Shown in pieces: positions 59,887 through 64,000 of a DNA stretch of 64,000 nt; position 1 is the first letter of the stretch; each line of letters opens with the position of its first letter. A model generated the notes under the pieces. That model saw only the letters and a list, made by a program, of their open reading frames with translations, was not told the origin of the DNA and ran no database searches. The DNA is from Cyanidium caldarium (Eukaryota > Rhodophyta > Bangiophyceae > Cyanidiales > Cyanidiaceae). The stretch is from NCBI GenBank assembly GCA_026184775.1, contig JANCYW010000016.1, forward strand, positions 242,986 through 306,985, read 5' to 3'. The translations under genes and the position numbers were made by a program.

Positions 59887-60182
59887 ACAAAGTCGCCCAG
59901 CTCGCTCCAGTGCTGGCCGCGGGGTTTGCTAGACTGTGCGTTTGCCAGGAACGTGGGCTTCCTCGAAGGTGGCGGCAGCGGCGGTCACGTCGGCGACACG
60001 GCGAGGATCTGTGGTGCCGCCACCGACCACAATGGCGAGTGGCAGACGGACAAGTAGAGTGACTGCGGCTCCGAACACGCAGCGGGTCACCTCTGCACGG
60101 AGGCTCGGGCCTGCTTCGGATTGAGAGACGCTCTCGCTCAGCCGCATTTCCCAACACTGGCACCTACACAGGCCACGGTGAG

Positions 60183-60669
60183 GGTGTCGCTCGATGAGGA
60201 GCGGCTGGCGGCATGGGCATCCGGCGGAGCGCATCGGGTGCATCAGCAAGAGGGGGTCGTGACCCGGACCGGGACTGGCCCCGACGGATGGAATAAACGT
60301 GCGCGGTATCTGCGCCGGGGTCCCTCTTACTGAGTGTGTGCGTGGGGGGCGGTGCGACGATCGCGATTGCGACGAGGCCGTCGCTGCGGGATGTGTGGAA
60401 CAGTGGAAAACCGTCACGGAGCGGCAGAGGCGTGACGGTTTTGGGGCGTACGGCTTGCGCGGACGCCCGCTTGTGGCCGCTGCCATGAAAGCGGATGGAG
60501 CTGTGATGACTGGGCCGTGTTGCGAGAAAGATGGGTCATCACGGCCGCTATCGGTTGTGGTCTTGGGCAGCGGTGCGGCGGCTATGGCGGCGGTCATTGC
60601 AGCGACGGAACGCGGCGCGCAGGTGCACGTAGTGGAGCGCGCCACCGTTGGCGGCACCTGCGTGAATGT
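60183..60669 (+). repeat. merA 5' duplication, proximal copy
   Basis: 487 bp identical to 61977-62463 (offset 1794 bp). It spans 302 bp before the merA ATG and the first 185 bp of coding sequence, so promoter and start are both included. Confidence 0.95.
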
Positions 60670-61963
60670 GGGTTGTGTGCCGTCGAAGCATCTCGTTCGG
60701 AGTGCGCAGCTGCAGCACTGGTGTGATGAGCACGTGGAGATCAGCGACGGCTGCCGTTGTGACGGAGTGCCGAACGCGCACAAGCTACACGCGTCTCGTC
60801 AGGCGCTTGTTGAACGGTTGCGTTGGCAGAAGTACGAGAGCGTGCTGGACGAGAACCCTCACGTTACGGTATGGCACGGGGAGGCCAGCTTTGAGGACTC
60901 GCGCACCGTTCGCGTTCGGTCATTGGCAGCGCAAGCGACACAGACCGAGACACTGCTTCACTTTGATCGCTGTCTGATTGCTGTCGGCGCGGAACCGTAC
61001 ATTCCTCCGATTGACGGGCTTGCGAGTGTGCCTTTCTGGACATCGACCGAAGCGCTGGCAAGCGATACGGTGCCGCACCGCCTCGGAGTGGTGGGCTCCT
61101 CTGCGGTGGCGCTGGAGCTGGCTCAGGCGTATGCTCGTCTTGGCAGCCGAGTGACGATCTTTGCTCGCCGCGGCCTGTGCACGCGAACAGACCCTCTCGT
61201 GGGCGAAACGTTGATGCAGGCCCTGCTGGATGATGACCGCATCCGGATCCACTGCGGGGCGCTGGTAGAGAGTGTGCAGTGCGAGGATGGGGTGTTCAAG
61301 GTGACGCTGACGACGTCGCAAGCGGTCTTTATGACGGATGCGCTCCTAGTGGCGAGCGGCCGGAGGCCGAGCACTGCGGCGCTGAACATGGCAGCGGCTG
61401 GAGTGTCCTGGCACGCTGCTTCCGGCCAGATACCGGTGGATACGCACATGCGCACGAATGTGCCACATATTTACGCGGCGGGTGATTGTGCGCAAATGCC
61501 GCAACTGGTGTATGTAGCGGCAGCGGCTGGCACCAGAGCTGCGATCAATATGACGGGTGGGGAGGCATGTTTGGATCTGTCGCTGGTACCGTGGGTGATT
61601 TTCTGCGAGCCGCAGGCGGCTGCTGTCGGCCTGACCGAGGCCGAAGCTCAGGCTCGCGGTCTGCGCACCGAAACTCGGACGCTTCCGATCACGAGCGTAC
61701 CGAGGTGTATTGTGCATGGCGAGAAGTTTGGGTTCCTGAAACTCGTGGCGGAAACACCGAGCATGCGGATCGTTGGTGCGCAAGCCGTGGCTGCTGAGGC
61801 CAGCGATATGATCTCGACGGTGGCTGTGGCGATGCGAGGGCACCTGACAGTGGCGGATCTGTCAGGCATGTTGCTGCCGTACCTCACCGCGAGCGAGGCG
61901 GTGAAACTTGTGGCGCAGTCGTTCACGCGTGACGTGCATCAGCTCTCGTGCTGTGCCGGCTAG
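60485..61963 (+). CDS. merA: Mercuric reductase (bacterial-type MerA core)
   Basis: 492 residues from ATG at 60485; a second ATG ([10 protein letters not shown]) is at 60506. This FAD/NADPH pyridine nucleotide-disulfide oxidoreductase reduces Hg(II) to volatile Hg(0). The FAD motif is [21 protein letters not shown]; the redox pair is GTCVNVGCVPSK (Cys59, Cys64). YVAAAAGTRAAINMTGG and LLPYLTASEAVKLVAQSF follow MerA closely, and the C-terminus ends QLSCCAG with the vicinal Cys489-Cys490 that hand Hg(II) to the active site. The N-terminal HMA domain of many bacterial MerA is absent; a CC pair at residues 12-13 stands there instead. Similarity to proteobacterial MerA implies horizontal transfer, as reported for Cyanidiophyceae in mercury-rich hot springs. 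Confidence 0.97.
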   Translation: MKADGAVMTGPCCEKDGSSRPLSVVVLGSGAAAMAAVIAATERGAQVHVVERATVGGTCVNVGCVPSKHLVRSAQLQHWCDEHVEISDGCRCDGVPNAHKLHASRQALVERLRWQKYESVLDENPHVTVWHGEASFEDSRTVRVRSLAAQATQTETLLHFDRCLIAVGAEPYIPPIDGLASVPFWTSTEALASDTVPHRLGVVGSSAVALELAQAYARLGSRVTIFARRGLCTRTDPLVGETLMQALLDDDRIRIHCGALVESVQCEDGVFKVTLTTSQAVFMTDALLVASGRRPSTAALNMAAAGVSWHAASGQIPVDTHMRTNVPHIYAAGDCAQMPQLVYVAAAAGTRAAINMTGGEACLDLSLVPWVIFCEPQAAAVGLTEAEAQARGLRTETRTLPITSVPRCIVHGEKFGFLKLVAETPSMRIVGAQAVAAEASDMISTVAVAMRGHLTVADLSGMLLPYLTASEAVKLVAQSFTRDVHQLSCCAG

Positions 61964-61976
61964 TGGGATGCAGCAC

Positions 61977-62784
<808 letters not shown>

Positions 62785-63028
62785 GATCGGTAACGGTTAT
62801 GGGAGCGGAGTCGCCTTGTGTGTGTGTGTGCCGATCGGTAGCGGCAACGCGAGAGGGGGCGCCATGACGCAGATCGGTAACGGTTATGGGAGCGGAGTCG
62901 CCTTGTGTGTGTGTGTGCCGATCGGTAGCGGCAACGCGAGAGGGGGCGCCATGACGCGGATCGGTAACGGTTGTGGGAGCGGCGGCGCATTGTGGGTGCG
63001 CGCGCGCCGATCGGCGGCGGCGCGCAGG
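62785..63028. repeat. 87-bp tandem repeat, about 2.8 copies
   Basis: Units start at 62785, 62872 and 62959, each with GATCGGTAACGGTT. Copies one and two are nearly identical; the third diverges after about 40 bp. Each unit contains a (TG) run and a second GATCGGTAGCGG, so a half-period is visible. 87 equals three times the 29-bp period of the distal satellite and is a multiple of three, keeping one frame open. Confidence 0.9.
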
Positions 63029-63600
63029 TGAGGGTGCGCGTTGATTGTGTCGATCGAGAACAGTAGACAAGAGGCGGCGATCGCGGCGATGGCGCGGAGT
63101 GGTGGATGCGGTGTGGGCGCCACCTGGTGGGAAAGCGTCGGTGGTAGTGAGAGAGAGCGATGGTGGTGGTGGGCAGCGCGGCGGCGGTTCCGGTGTCTAT
63201 GTGGGTAGTGTTGTTGCTGTTGCTGGGTGTATGTTACGAGTCCGAGAACGGTGACGATGATGAAGCGTGTGGAAGGTGTATGTGTGGGAGCGGGTGTTGT
63301 GGCTGGGAGTGTGTGTGTGTATGGGAGTGGCGTGACCTGAATGGAATGGATGTGGCATGGCACGCCGCAATTGCGTTTTTTGTGGATGTGTATCGCCGGT
63401 CGGCGCCGTGCCCTGCCCGGGAGTGGCGCGTGTGTGGCTTGTTGGAGCGGTGGGGAACGGGCATGGGGAGTGGGGCGGCGCGTGTCGGGAATGTGTTTTC
63501 GTTATTTGTTTTTTATTGGGGATCGACGTGAGCGCGCGCGATCGTGCGCACGGGAGAGCGTTTGGGGGATTGGGAGTTGTGTCGCGTGTGAATTGGGTGA
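63029..63600. other. G/T-rich subtelomeric sequence
   Basis: No gene recognised. Strong strand asymmetry (G and T on the plus strand) continues toward the telomere. The end (63568-63600) is a degenerate 29-bp satellite unit. Confidence 0.5.
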
Positions 63601-63860
63601 GATCGGGCGACCGGGTGTGAGTTGGGTGGGATCGGGCGACCGGGTGTGAGTTGGGTGGGATCGGGCGACCGGGTGTGAGTTGGGGGGGATCGGGCGAACG
63701 GGGTGTGAGTTGGGTGGGATCGGGCGACCGGGTGTGAGTTGGGTGGGATCGGGCGACCGGGTGTGAATTAGGTGGGATCGGGCGACCGGGTGTGAATTAG
63801 GTGGGATCGGGCGACCGGGTGTGAATTAGGTGGGATCGGGCGACCGGGTGTGAATTAGGG
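63601..63860. repeat. 29-bp subtelomeric satellite, nine copies
   Basis: Units begin with GATCGGGCGACC at 63601, 63630, 63659, 63688, 63718, 63747, 63776, 63805 and 63834 (one unit is 30 bp). Proximal units continue GGGTGTGAGTTGGGTGG. From the sixth copy on they read GGGTGTGAATTAGGTGG, approaching the telomere motif. The last unit runs straight into the telomere through GAATTAGGGGGG. Confidence 0.95.
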
Positions 63861-64000
63861 GGGAATGGGGGGGAATGGGGGGGAATGGGGGGGAATGGGG
63901 GGGAATGGGGGGGAATGGGGGGGAATGGGGGGGAATGGGGGGGAATGGGGGGGAATGGGGGGGAATGGGGGGGAATGGGGGGGGAATGGGGGGAATGGGG
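63858..64000 (+). repeat. Telomere, (AATGGGGGGG)n
   Basis: Fourteen AAT triplets separated by G runs to the last base. Twelve consecutive units have a 10-bp period (AAT plus seven G), then one unit has eight and one six G. The G-rich strand runs 5' to 3' off the window, as expected at a right chromosome end. C. merolae telomeres are published as AAT plus six G. Confidence 0.97.

Larger units (their letters stand above)
54255..60182. other. Gene-poor subtelomeric region with broken reading frames
   Basis: About 5.9 kb with lower G+C than the gene-dense part, for example 54880-55080. Many overlapping ORFs of 60-300 codons occur in all frames and none shows a known domain. The minus strand holds the most protein-like segments, interrupted by frame changes (see next entries). 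No tRNA, rRNA or mobile-element hallmark was recognised. Confidence 0.5.

Overview
This is the right-hand end of a nuclear chromosome from a small-genome, acidothermophilic red alga (Cyanidiophyceae). The G-rich strand ends in a run of AAT plus seven G (63858-64000). Published Cyanidioschyzon merolae telomeres are AAT plus six G, so the clade is well supported, but the one-base-longer unit and the very high G+C argue for a related lineage rather than C. merolae 10D. Genes are intronless, sit on alternating strands and are packed to the point that neighbours overlap. Plastid-type products (PsbQ-like, cpFtsY, CYP38-like, fibrillin, an NblB-like HEAT protein) fit a photosynthetic eukaryote. Several of them start with Met followed within three residues by Phe, the N-terminal Phe feature of red-algal plastid transit peptides.

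Layout. 0-13.4 kb: exportin-T (cut by the window edge), plastid HEAT-repeat protein, ABCC transporter, PsbQ-like lumenal protein, cpFtsY, an OMA1-like M48 protein with HQxxH instead of HExxH, coatomer zeta and PRA1. 13.6-15.4 kb: a 50-residue ORF, then a secreted protein with a Hedgehog-type (Hog/Hint) autoprocessing domain. 15.5-24.1 kb: PHD/HARE-HTH chromatin protein, Nudix hydrolase, scramblase, DsbA-like protein, and the chloroplast-division dynamin DRP5B (CmDnm2 type). The dynamin shares a divergent promoter with beta-tubulin (24.8-26.2 kb). 26.3-41.5 kb: PurM, alpha/beta hydrolase, Yju2, primase large subunit, eIF3b, KEA antiporter, proteasome beta2, a 55-residue membrane protein, delta-12 desaturase, Rpt4. 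41.9-54.3 kb: ubiquitin with an unusual 52-residue tail, SDR, GNAT, a large secreted glycoprotein, a Lin0512-family protein, ArfGAP, syntaxin, J protein, fibrillin and CYP38-like protein.

From 54.3 kb the character changes. About 6 kb of gene-poor sequence with broken reading frames and a 60-bp tandem repeat lead to a bacterial-type mercuric reductase (merA). A perfect 487-bp copy of the merA promoter and 5' end follows, then TG-rich sequence, 87-bp repeats, a 29-bp satellite and the telomere.

Several divergent pairs join related functions: PsbQ-like/cpFtsY and fibrillin/CYP38 (plastid), DRP5B/beta-tubulin (division, with three E2F-type sites between them), Rpt4/ubiquitin (protein turnover). 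Membrane-traffic genes (coatomer zeta, PRA1, ArfGAP, syntaxin) and proteasome genes (beta2, Rpt4, ubiquitin) recur. The strongest candidates for something undescribed are the algal Hog protein, the HQxxH OMA1 homologue, the ubiquitin fusion, and the layered subtelomere with its truncated merA duplicate.
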